From assembly GCA_018242045.1 (NCBI GenBank), contig JAFECR010000018.1:59370-104353 (forward strand): a DNA stretch of 44,984 bases. The letters run 5' to 3'. Positions 15,748 through 23,147 of the stretch are shown here, piece by piece. Source of the DNA: Pseudomonadota bacterium (GTDB lineage Bacteria; Pseudomonadota; Gammaproteobacteria; Berkiellales; Berkiellaceae). The translations under genes were made by a program, and so were the position numbers. The notes below the pieces were generated by a model. The model did no database searches. It saw only the letters and a list, made by a program, of their open reading frames with translations, and was not told where the DNA came from. Each line of letters opens with the position of its first letter. Positions within the stretch are counted from its first letter, which is position 1.

Positions 15748-16737
15748 TTATTTCCTTTCGTATTTAGTCACTTTTTGATTTATAGCACCAAAAATACTAA
15801 AGCCTTGCTTATCAAACATTTCAATTCTAATCGTATCACCAAAGTTCATAAATTCAGTTGTTGGCTTACCTTGCTCGATAATTTCAAGCATTCGTTTTTC
15901 AACAATACAAGATGATCCTTTTGTTCTATCTTCATTGGAAACAGTGCCTGAACCAATGATGGTTCCTGCACTCAATGGTCTTGTCTTAGCAGCATGAGAA
16001 ATTAACTTGGGAAAACCAAAGGTCATGTCGATACCTGCATTGGGTTGACCAAATAATTTGCCATTATAATGGCTTACCAACGGCAGTTGCACTTTTTGAC
16101 CGTCCCAAGCTTCTTTTAGTTCATCTAATGTAACCGCCACTGGGCTAAAACTGCTGGAAGGTTTACAGTTAAAAAAGCCAAACCCTTTTTCTAATTCAGC
16201 TTTAGCCAAATTACGAAGAGAAATATCATTAACTAACATCAGACAAACAATATAAGCGCCTGCTTCTTCTGGTGAAACCCCCATCGGAACATCTTTGGTA
16301 ATGACAGCCACTTCGGCTTCAAAGTCGATGCCCCAAGCAGGATCGGCTAATGCAATTTCAGCACAAGGTTCTAAGAAACTATCTGAACCTCCTTGATACA
16401 TGAGCGGATCTGTCCAAAAGGATGCTGGCATTTCAACACCGCGGGATTTGCGTACTAATTGCACATGATTGACATATGCACTGGCATCGGCCCATTGATA
16501 GGCACGAGGCAAAGGGGAGTGGACTTTTTGGGCATCAAACGGAAAATTTTCCTTAATTTTGCCCTCATTTAATTCAAGGTAAATTGTTTTTAAGGGGCGC
16601 TCGCATTTATCCCAATTATCTAGCGCTTGTTGAAAATTCATCGCAATGTCAGGCACTTTCACGGCAAGTGTTAGATCTTGCGAGACAACAATTAATTGTC
16701 CATCACGGTGTGCAGTTTTTAAAGTTGCTAATTTCAT
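15748..16737 (-). CDS. fahA: Fumarylacetoacetate hydrolase family protein
   Basis: This protein likely hydrolyses fumarylacetoacetate to fumarate and acetoacetate, the last step of tyrosine degradation. At 329 residues it is the shorter bacterial FAH form rather than the about 420-residue animal type. The metal-site region FEAEVAVITKDVP and a C-terminal SGTIIGSGTVSN stretch are characteristic, as is FFNCKPSSSFSPVAVT in the middle. Its ATG overlaps the hpd stop by one base (TAATG) and maiA follows six bases later, so the function is well supported by context. Confidence 0.92.
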   Translation of the reverse strand: MKLATLKTAHRDGQLIVVSQDLTLAVKVPDIAMNFQQALDNWDKCERPLKTIYLELNEGKIKENFPFDAQKVHSPLPRAYQWADASAYVNHVQLVRKSRGVEMPASFWTDPLMYQGGSDSFLEPCAEIALADPAWGIDFEAEVAVITKDVPMGVSPEEAGAYIVCLMLVNDISLRNLAKAELEKGFGFFNCKPSSSFSPVAVTLDELKEAWDGQKVQLPLVSHYNGKLFGQPNAGIDMTFGFPKLISHAAKTRPLSAGTIIGSGTVSNEDRTKGSSCIVEKRMLEIIEQGKPTTEFMNFGDTIRIEMFDKQGFSIFGAINQKVTKYERK

Positions 16738-17810
16738 TATAATACGCCTCTTCGCATTTGATCTCTTTCAATCGCTAAAAAAAGTGCCCGAAAATTGCCT
16801 TCACCAAAACCGTCATTGCCTTTGCGCTGTATAATCTCAAAGAAAATAGGGCCAATTACGTTTTCAGTAAAAATTTGGAGTAAGATTTTTTCCTGGCCAT
16901 TTTCGATATTGCCATCAATTAAAATTTGGTTTTTTTGCATGCGATCAATATCTTCATGATGATTTTTTACTCTTTCATTAATCATTTCATAGTAAGTATC
17001 CGGGGTTGTTAAGAATTTCACACCACGCAGGCGCAGTTCTTCAATGGTGTTATAAATATCCTTGGTTGCTAAAGCAATATGTTGGATCCCTTCACCCTTA
17101 TATTCTTCTAAATATTCAGCAATTTGTGATTTATCATCTTTAGATTCGTTAAGGGGAATTTTGATTTTGCCACAAGGGCTTGAAAGCGCGTAACTGATTA
17201 ATCCGGTTTTTTCACCTTTTATGTCAAAATAGCGAATTTCGAAAAAATTAAAAATGTTTTTATAAAAATTTGCCCATTTCTCCATTTCTCCCTGAAATAC
17301 ATTGTGGGTGAGATGATCAATAATGGCTAAGCCATTTCCAGGCGGATGCTGAGGCACTTCAAGTGGGATAAAATCGGTATCGTAAATGGTTTCATTTTGA
17401 TATTTATCAACAAAATATAATAAACTGCCGCCAATGCCGATAATGGCAGGAATTTTCATTTCACCTATACCCACTTTGCCTTCAAGATAAGGCCTTGCGC
17501 CTTTGGCAATTGCTTTTTGAAATGCACCTTTGGCATCTTTTACCCTAAAAGCCATTGCACAAGCACAAGGTCCATGCGCCTTGGCAAAAGCAGCGGCGTG
17601 GCTTTGTGGTTCTTCATTTAGGATAAAATTAATTCCTCCTTGGCGAAAGAGACTAACTTGTTTAGAACGATGCTGTGCAATTTTACTAAACCCAAGATTG
17701 GTAAAAAAATGTGCTAATTTTTCAGGTTCTGGGCTTGCAAATTCGACAAATTCAAAACCATCGAGTTGCATGGGGTTATCATGGATTGGGCTAGGAGATT
17801 GAGCATTCAT
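16737..17810 (-). CDS. hpd: 4-hydroxyphenylpyruvate dioxygenase (legiolysin-like)
   Basis: A non-haem Fe(II) enzyme converting 4-hydroxyphenylpyruvate to homogentisate. The iron ligands are visible as His166 (IDHLTH), His244 (GIQHIALAT) and Glu325 (FFEIIQRKG). The C-terminal DGFGEGNFRALFLAIE gate helix is standard. I start at the ATG at 17810 (357 residues), since an in-frame TTG one codon earlier adds nothing; AAGGAC precedes it. In Legionella the homologue (Lly) produces the homogentisate that becomes brown pyomelanin. It leads the hpd-fahA-maiA operon and is divergent from an aromatic permease. Confidence 0.96.
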   Translation of the reverse strand: MNAQSPSPIHDNPMQLDGFEFVEFASPEPEKLAHFFTNLGFSKIAQHRSKQVSLFRQGGINFILNEEPQSHAAAFAKAHGPCACAMAFRVKDAKGAFQKAIAKGARPYLEGKVGIGEMKIPAIIGIGGSLLYFVDKYQNETIYDTDFIPLEVPQHPPGNGLAIIDHLTHNVFQGEMEKWANFYKNIFNFFEIRYFDIKGEKTGLISYALSSPCGKIKIPLNESKDDKSQIAEYLEEYKGEGIQHIALATKDIYNTIEELRLRGVKFLTTPDTYYEMINERVKNHHEDIDRMQKNQILIDGNIENGQEKILLQIFTENVIGPIFFEIIQRKGNDGFGEGNFRALFLAIERDQMRRGVL

Positions 17811-17863
17811 CAATATGTCCTTATTAATTTTAATTGGCTAACTGTCTAGTAAACCTGCTTATG

Positions 17864-17886
17864 TATACTCGAGTGGAAAGAGTATA
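17864..17886. repeat. Internally deleted MITE remnant
   Basis: The first eight bases of the element, TATACTCG, run directly into its right end, AGTGGAAAGAGTATA, leaving 23 bp. This is the expected product of an internal deletion. It lies in the hpd/permease divergent gap, about 55 bases upstream of hpd. Confidence 0.6.
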
Positions 17887-18023
17887 TACCCTAGTGCAAA
17901 GCGAACTTGCTGCCAAGACTAGAAGAAAAAATGATGCATAGCAAGATTCCCAAGCCTCGCCTATTTTGTTAATTTACAAAACAATTTTTGAGCAAGATCT
18001 TAATTTTAATGGAGGGATTGTTT

Positions 18024-19277
18024 TTGAGTGAAGTTCCTATAAGTAAGATCTTAGGTGGTGCTCTACTGGTGTCAGGCACCTGTATTGGTGCGGGGATGCT
18101 TGCTTTACCTGTAGCGACGGCAGCGGGTGGTTTTTACCCTTGTGCAATGTTGTTTATATTTTGTTGGGTAATGATGACCGCCAGCGCTTTTTTAATGTTA
18201 GAAGTGTCCTTGTGGTATCAAGGTGAAACCAACTTAATTACCATGGCAAAATCTAGCTTAGGGAGTTTTGCCGAAATTATTGCTTGGATTACCTACGTAC
18301 TATTTTTGTATGCCTTAATGACGGCATATACTGCAGGTGCGGCGAGTATTATTGGAAAAGGCTTAAAAACAATTCATCTTGATGAATCGCTGGGTGTTTG
18401 GGTAACTGTGGGTATTTTTGCCACCATTGTTTATTGTGGTGCGCGTTCGGTTGATTGGGCAAATCGGTTATTGATGCTCGGTTTAATTGCGGCTTATGTT
18501 GCCCTTGTTGCGAAAGTGATCCCCAATGTTTCTGCTTCAATGTTAAGCAATGGGTCACCTAAGTATCTCTGGACAACAGGTCCCTTATTGGTAACTTCCT
18601 TCGGGTTTCATTTACTGATCCCCAGTTTAAAACACTACCTTGGGAGTAATGTTAAAGCCTTAAGAATGGCTATTTTATGGGGAAGTTTAATTCCCTTGGT
18701 TGTTTATTTGCTTTGGGAAGTACTCGTTTTAGGCGTGATACCCGTCAAAGGCCAACAAGGATTGGTAGCGATTTTGTATGCAGAACACACCACCGGCAAG
18801 CAAGCGGTGATAGAGCTCACTCAGCTATTGAGCCACACATTGCAAAGTTCGCATGTACATGTGTTGGCGGGGATATTTGGATTATGTGCGATGCTAACTT
18901 CTTTTATTGGCGTGGCCTTAGGGTTATTTGACTTCTTTGCTGATGGTTTTGCCATTAAAAAAACAATTAAGGGTAAATTTGTTTTAGCATTATTAACCTT
19001 TTTGCCACCGGTATTGATGGCAATATTTTACCCAAGGTTTATTACCGCCTTACATTATGCTGGGTTTTTTGCCGCTATTTTACTTGTTATTTTTCCGGCT
19101 TTGATGGTTTGGTGGGGAAGATATCGTTTGAAAATAGAAGCACCCTATCGAGTAAAAGGCGAAAAGCCGGTGGTATTGGTAGTCTTATTTTTTGGCCTTG
19201 CGGTTATTATTTTAGAAATATTACATCGTATGAACAAATTACCAACACCATTCATGGAAATGCATTTATTTTCTTAG
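18024..19277 (+). CDS. tyrP: Aromatic amino acid permease, HAAAP (TyrP/Mtr) family
   Basis: A tyrosine- or tryptophan-specific importer of the inner membrane with about 11 hydrophobic helices. The N-terminal signature GALLVSGTCIGAGMLALPVA is the family hallmark. The best start is a TTG at 18024, seven bases after a strong GGAGGG (18011-18016), giving about 417 residues beginning MSEVPISKILGG. An upstream ATG (18009) overlaps that ribosome binding site and a further TTG (17988) has none. It is divergent from hpd and 21 bases upstream of the aminotransferase gene, so tyrosine is the most likely substrate. Legionella encodes several paralogues of this type. Confidence 0.9.
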   Translation: MSEVPISKILGGALLVSGTCIGAGMLALPVATAAGGFYPCAMLFIFCWVMMTASAFLMLEVSLWYQGETNLITMAKSSLGSFAEIIAWITYVLFLYALMTAYTAGAASIIGKGLKTIHLDESLGVWVTVGIFATIVYCGARSVDWANRLLMLGLIAAYVALVAKVIPNVSASMLSNGSPKYLWTTGPLLVTSFGFHLLIPSLKHYLGSNVKALRMAILWGSLIPLVVYLLWEVLVLGVIPVKGQQGLVAILYAEHTTGKQAVIELTQLLSHTLQSSHVHVLAGIFGLCAMLTSFIGVALGLFDFFADGFAIKKTIKGKFVLALLTFLPPVLMAIFYPRFITALHYAGFFAAILLVIFPALMVWWGRYRLKIEAPYRVKGEKPVVLVVLFFGLAVIILEILHRMNKLPTPFMEMHLFS

Positions 19278-19298
19278 CAACTGAAAAAGAGCTGAACA

Positions 19299-20414
19299 AT
19301 GACTTTTGATCCTACAAAATTAGTAAATCCGTTGTTACTAAAAATTAAGCCCTATCAACCTGGTAAGCCTATTGCCGAATGCCAAAGAGAATTGGGGCGC
19401 CAAGAATTTATTAAATTAGCCAGTAATGAAAATCCTTTGCTACCAAGCCCGCTGCTCATAAAACAGCTAATAACGACAATCTCAGATCTTAGCTTATATC
19501 CTGATAGCAATGGTTTTGAACTGAAAAATGCGTTAAGCGCTTTTTTAAAGTTAAGTGTTGATCAGATTATTTTAGGCAATGGCTCTGAAGATGTGCTGCG
19601 TATGGTTATTCAAGCCTTTATGTGGGCAGATAAGCAAATTCTTATACCAGAATTTGCATTTGCTGCTTATAAAATTCTTGCACAAGGTTTGGGTGTCGCT
19701 ATTAAAGAAGTTCCGGCCCAGCAGTTTGGTATGGATTTAGAGGCGATGCTAAAGGCCATCACATCTAAAACAGGTATGATTATATTTGCTAATCCAAATA
19801 ACCCAACTGGTACTTATGTGGATAAGCAAGCTCTTTTATCCTTTTTAGAGAAGATCCCATCCAATATTTTGGTGGTATGTGATGAGGCTTATTATGAGTA
19901 TATGACAGAACATGATTATCCTCAGACCATCAATTTACTTGCACGCTTTGCAAATTTATTTATTACCAGGACTTTTTCAAAGGCTTATGGTTTGGCGGGT
20001 TTGCGTATAGGTTATGGTATGGGTAATGCAAGTGTCATTGCCTTAATGAACCGAATTCGCCAGCCCTTTAACACCAATCATTTAGCACAAGTTGCTGCAA
20101 CTTTGGCTTTAGCGGATCAAGCACGTATAAAGCAGTGTATCCAACTTAATGAATGTGGAAAACAGCAATTGACACAAGGTTTAGCGCAGTTGAATTTGTC
20201 ATTTTTACCTTGTCATGGCAATTTTGTCAGCGTTGAAATTAAAATGCCGAATGTGAAGGTGTTTGAAGCGCTTTTAGCACAAGGCATTATTATTCGACCC
20301 TTAGCACCTTATGGCATGGAAGATTATTTTCGTATTACGATAGGGACTTCCCAGCAAAATGCAGCTTGTCTGCAAGCACTTGAAACGATATTAAAAAAGG
20401 AAAAGGTGGTATGA
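19299..20414 (+). CDS. hisC: HisC-family aminotransferase (histidinol-phosphate or aromatic aminotransferase)
   Basis: A PLP-dependent class I/II aminotransferase of 371 residues with the HisC pattern: KLASNENPLLPSP near the N-terminus, FANPNNPTGTYV, CDEAYYEY and the PLP-lysine motif TRTFSKAYGLAGLRIGYG. By similarity it is HisC. However, no other histidine gene is nearby, and it sits between a tyrosine-type permease and phhB, whose ATG overlaps its stop by four bases (ATGA). HisC enzymes can transaminate aromatic amino acids, so a role in making 4-hydroxyphenylpyruvate from tyrosine is my preferred inference. Confidence 0.88.
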   Translation: MTFDPTKLVNPLLLKIKPYQPGKPIAECQRELGRQEFIKLASNENPLLPSPLLIKQLITTISDLSLYPDSNGFELKNALSAFLKLSVDQIILGNGSEDVLRMVIQAFMWADKQILIPEFAFAAYKILAQGLGVAIKEVPAQQFGMDLEAMLKAITSKTGMIIFANPNNPTGTYVDKQALLSFLEKIPSNILVVCDEAYYEYMTEHDYPQTINLLARFANLFITRTFSKAYGLAGLRIGYGMGNASVIALMNRIRQPFNTNHLAQVAATLALADQARIKQCIQLNECGKQQLTQGLAQLNLSFLPCHGNFVSVEIKMPNVKVFEALLAQGIIIRPLAPYGMEDYFRITIGTSQQNAACLQALETILKKEKVV

Positions 20415-20755
20415 ACGATTTAACGCAAATGCATTGTAAAGCTTGTGAAGGTGGGGTTGCTCCTTTAGCGCAGTCTGAAGCAGCGCATTTATTAAAGAAA
20501 GTGCCAGGCTGGACGCTTAATGAGCAAGGCACTGAAATTCAACGTACTTTTTCTTTTAAAAATTATTATCATACCATGGCATTTGTGAATGCTTTGGCTT
20601 ATATCTCACATCGGGAAAATCATCATCCTGATCTCAATGTGTCCTATAATCAATGTGTGGTGCGTTACACAACGCATGCCATTGGCGGTTTATCCGAGAA
20701 CGATTTTATTTGCGCCGCAAAAGCAGCATCGCTTATCGAAGAAAAAAGGAACTAA
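20411..20755 (+). CDS. phhB: Pterin-4a-carbinolamine dehydratase
   Basis: PhhB dehydrates the 4a-hydroxy-tetrahydropterin made by phenylalanine hydroxylase, regenerating the cofactor. The 114-residue protein has the family motif SHRENHHPDLNVSYNQCVV with the catalytic His cluster, and a C-terminal THAIGGLSENDFICAAKA. Length is standard. It overlaps the aminotransferase gene by four bases, indicating translational coupling. Its partner phhA is about 1.4 kb downstream on the opposite strand. Confidence 0.96.
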   Translation: MNDLTQMHCKACEGGVAPLAQSEAAHLLKKVPGWTLNEQGTEIQRTFSFKNYYHTMAFVNALAYISHRENHHPDLNVSYNQCVVRYTTHAIGGLSENDFICAAKAASLIEEKRN

Positions 20756-20770
20756 ATTGTTGAGGGTTTT

Positions 20771-20998
20771 ATGAAAATTTTCATCAATATTGTAGGTGTT
20801 TTGCTATTGGTGGGCGGCATTGTTGTGTTGTCGTATCAAGGTTTTACTTATACCGAGAAAGAAGAAGTCGTAAAATTTGGTGAACTGCAAATTACGGCTG
20901 AGAAGAAAAAACGGGTTTCATTTCCACCGCTGTTGGGAGGGTTATGCGTTGCAGGTGGTATTGTTTTACTTATTATAGGTAGAATGAATAGAAAATAA
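20771..20998 (+). CDS. Small membrane protein, DUF3185-like
   Basis: A 75-residue protein with two hydrophobic segments (about 4-23 and 52-71), separated by a charged loop of Lys and Glu residues, and a basic tail. The layout resembles DUF3185 proteins; function unknown. It lies 15 bases after phhB and is probably the last gene of the tyrP-hisC-phhB unit. Confidence 0.75.
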   Translation: MKIFINIVGVLLLVGGIVVLSYQGFTYTEKEEVVKFGELQITAEKKKRVSFPPLLGGLCVAGGIVLLIIGRMNRK

Positions 20999-21040
20999 GA
21001 TCCCTCCCCTGGCGCTAGCCTCACAACTATTGTAGTTACA

Positions 21041-21057
21041 TAATTAAATTTTAATTA
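21041..21057. repeat. AT-rich inverted repeat
   Basis: TAATTAA and TTAATTA flank a 3-base loop, with partly matching outer arms ATTGTA and TACAAT-like sequence. It lies upstream of the ankyrin-like membrane gene. A regulatory role is possible but unproven. Confidence 0.35.
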
Positions 21058-21126
21058 CAATACTCCAATAAATTTGATAAGATGTCAGCCTTCTAATATA
21101 TAGCTCATCAAAAGGTAGTAATATCT

Positions 21127-22056
21127 ATGTTAAAAAAGTCAGCTGACATTGTTAAAATGGTTTTTACAGCGATTAAATCCCCAATGTTGTTTGCCATTAT
21201 GGCTGGGGGAGCTTTCTGGTATAGCGGTAGTCTTTTAGCAAGCCCAGTTTTAACACCTTGGATAATAGGATCATTCGTTTTTGGCATAGGAATGATAATT
21301 CAGCAAAAAAGAGATTTGTATAAACAAAAGGCAGCAGGGTCATATTTAGCAAAGAATCAAGCCGAGATGGCAGCGCTCACCGATGCTGAGCTGATGTCTT
21401 TTGAACGTGGTGCCAAAGCGTACCAACACGTATCACAATATATTTCTAGTTTTTTTGATATCAACGCCATTTTACACCCTAAAGATTATTATGCAGGGTA
21501 TGAATTTGCAGAAAGTGGTTACGCAATCGGCAATTTTACTAATTTCTACGGCATGAGCAGATTAGCTTGTGATAAACAAGTTGTAGAATATCAAAAATTA
21601 TCACAGCTAGAACGAGATAAACGGTTATATCAACTGAAGGAAACTGGTCGTTTGGGAGAGAAAACCACAGCACCAGTATTACAAATGATTGCCAGTTTGC
21701 TTAAAGCAGGTGCTAATCCTAATTACTTGCCTGAAGGCGAATCAGATCCTTTATCATTAATAGAATGTGCAATAAATGGGGCTGATTTTCCATTATATAC
21801 TTTACTTTTAAAGTATAATGCAACGCTTTTTAGAGATTCAGAAGAAAGTAATAAGATGCTTTGGGAGGGGATCTCTAGAACTTTCATGCATCCTATGCAT
21901 GTTAAACCACAATATATTGCTATCGCAGATAGCATTGCTGCAAAGCTTGGTACCACTAAAGAAGAAATTCGCACTGGAGCAGCTGTTCAAAAGCCGCTTC
22001 CTACCATGTATTCTCTGGCGCAGAAAGTGAATAGCAATAGAAATAGACCTGAATAA
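21127..22056 (+). CDS. Membrane protein with ankyrin-like repeats, unknown function (effector-like)
   Basis: This 309-residue protein has a hydrophobic hairpin near its start (about residues 17-37 and 42-59) and a soluble domain. Around residues 184-236 are two helix-turn-helix units resembling ankyrin repeats, with the hallmark LLKAGANPNYL followed by PLSLIECAINGADFPLYTLL. The rest is not recognised. The layout parallels the 14151-15026 protein (N-terminal hairpin, soluble C-terminus). It interrupts the phenylalanine/tyrosine genes, lying between phhB and phhA. An AAAGGTAG ribosome binding site precedes the ATG. Confidence 0.78.
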   Translation: MLKKSADIVKMVFTAIKSPMLFAIMAGGAFWYSGSLLASPVLTPWIIGSFVFGIGMIIQQKRDLYKQKAAGSYLAKNQAEMAALTDAELMSFERGAKAYQHVSQYISSFFDINAILHPKDYYAGYEFAESGYAIGNFTNFYGMSRLACDKQVVEYQKLSQLERDKRLYQLKETGRLGEKTTAPVLQMIASLLKAGANPNYLPEGESDPLSLIECAINGADFPLYTLLLKYNATLFRDSEESNKMLWEGISRTFMHPMHVKPQYIAIADSIAAKLGTTKEEIRTGAAVQKPLPTMYSLAQKVNSNRNRPE

Positions 22057-22080
22057 ATCATGAGTTTCGCTGTTCAATTT

Positions 22081-22140
22081 TCTAACTTGTTATCCCAGTC
22101 AAGCACCCGAAGTGTACGCAGGGCTGGGATCCATGTTAGA
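22081..22140. repeat. Palindromic intergenic element between convergent genes
   Basis: Paired arms TCTAAC (22081-22086)/GTTAGA (22135-22140) and ATCCCAG (22092-22098)/CTGGGAT (22124-22130) enclose a GTGTACGC-containing loop. It lies between the ends of the ankyrin-like gene and phhA and could terminate both. The loop shares GTGTACGC with the MITE core. Confidence 0.6.
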
Positions 22141-22158
22141 GGTAATATCTCGTGTAAA

Positions 22159-22965
22159 TTATAAAAATCGCCCATCCTCTTTGGCTTTTGGTTCAAATAA
22201 GGGTGGGTGCATACCTAAGTTTCTTGCTTCTTGAATCTTTGTTATAAGATCGAGCTTTGATAAAGTAAATAGTTCAGTGAGGCTATTGATAACAAAATAA
22301 AGTGGTTGGAAAATATCAATGCGATAAGGCGTTCTAAAAGCATCGACTGGATCTAATGGCTTTCGAACGGGAATATCACTGTCAAGGCAGTATTGCGATT
22401 CACCAAAAGAAGATAAAATTCCGCCGCCATAAATTCTAAGACCATCATTTGTTTTTAAAAGACCAAATTCGACTGTAAACCAATATAATCTTGCTAGCAT
22501 CACTCTATCTTGATGGCTCGATTGTAAGCCCAGCTTACCGTATTCGTGCATAAAATCGGCATATACGGGTAACGTAATCAACGGGCAATGACCAAAGATT
22601 TCATGAAAAATATCGGGTTCTTGCAAATAATCCAGCTCTTCGCGTGAACGAATAAAAGTGGCAGCTGGAAATTTCTTATTTGCCATTAATTCAAAAAAAG
22701 CTTGAAAATCGATAAGTGCCGGTACTGGCGCCACTTCCCAGCCGGTGAGTGCGCGCAACCTATTATTTACCTCAGGAATTTGTGGAATGTGCTCTGCTGT
22801 TAAACCGAGAGCTTCAATGCCATCGAGATATTCTTGGCAAGCCCGATTAGGCAATAGTTTCATTTGACGGACAAATAAATCGTGCCAAACGGCATTTTCG
22901 GCAGGGGTATATTGCACAAAGCCTTGTTCGTCTGGTTTTTTGGAAACGTATTTGCTTTGTTTCAT
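22159..22965 (-). CDS. phhA: Phenylalanine-4-hydroxylase
   Basis: A tetrahydropterin-dependent non-haem iron hydroxylase converting phenylalanine to tyrosine. The facial triad is visible as His121 and His126 in DIFHEIFGHCPLI and Glu166 in YWFTVEFGL. The 268 residues correspond to the catalytic domain only, as in Pseudomonas and Chromobacterium enzymes, without the animal ACT regulatory domain. It supplies tyrosine to the Hpd branch and needs PhhB, encoded nearby. It is divergent from the ubiquitin-like gene across 182 bases, which contain the palindrome GTTTAAAC (23061-23068). Confidence 0.97.
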   Translation of the reverse strand: MKQSKYVSKKPDEQGFVQYTPAENAVWHDLFVRQMKLLPNRACQEYLDGIEALGLTAEHIPQIPEVNNRLRALTGWEVAPVPALIDFQAFFELMANKKFPAATFIRSREELDYLQEPDIFHEIFGHCPLITLPVYADFMHEYGKLGLQSSHQDRVMLARLYWFTVEFGLLKTNDGLRIYGGGILSSFGESQYCLDSDIPVRKPLDPVDAFRTPYRIDIFQPLYFVINSLTELFTLSKLDLITKIQEARNLGMHPPLFEPKAKEDGRFL

Positions 22966-23147
22966 TGTTTATTGTTTATCCTATATCAGTCACTTCTTTT
23001 TAAAGATCAGTTTAACAAAAACAGTACTTTACTGACAAATAGGTGTGGGTAAACTATAACGTTTAAACTTGCTGAATAACTTGTAAAAATGCACTATTTG
23101 ATATACTCTTTTCGATTACAGAAATACGCGGCTAAGAGGCTTTATTT

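Noticed and set aside
23102..23115. TATACTCTTTTCGA upstream of the ubiquitin-like gene as another MITE remnant
   Set aside because: Only about ten bases match the terminus and the sequence is AT-rich; chance is a fair explanation. It also overlaps a weak TATACT -10-like box whose spacing to TTGTAA is only 15 bases.
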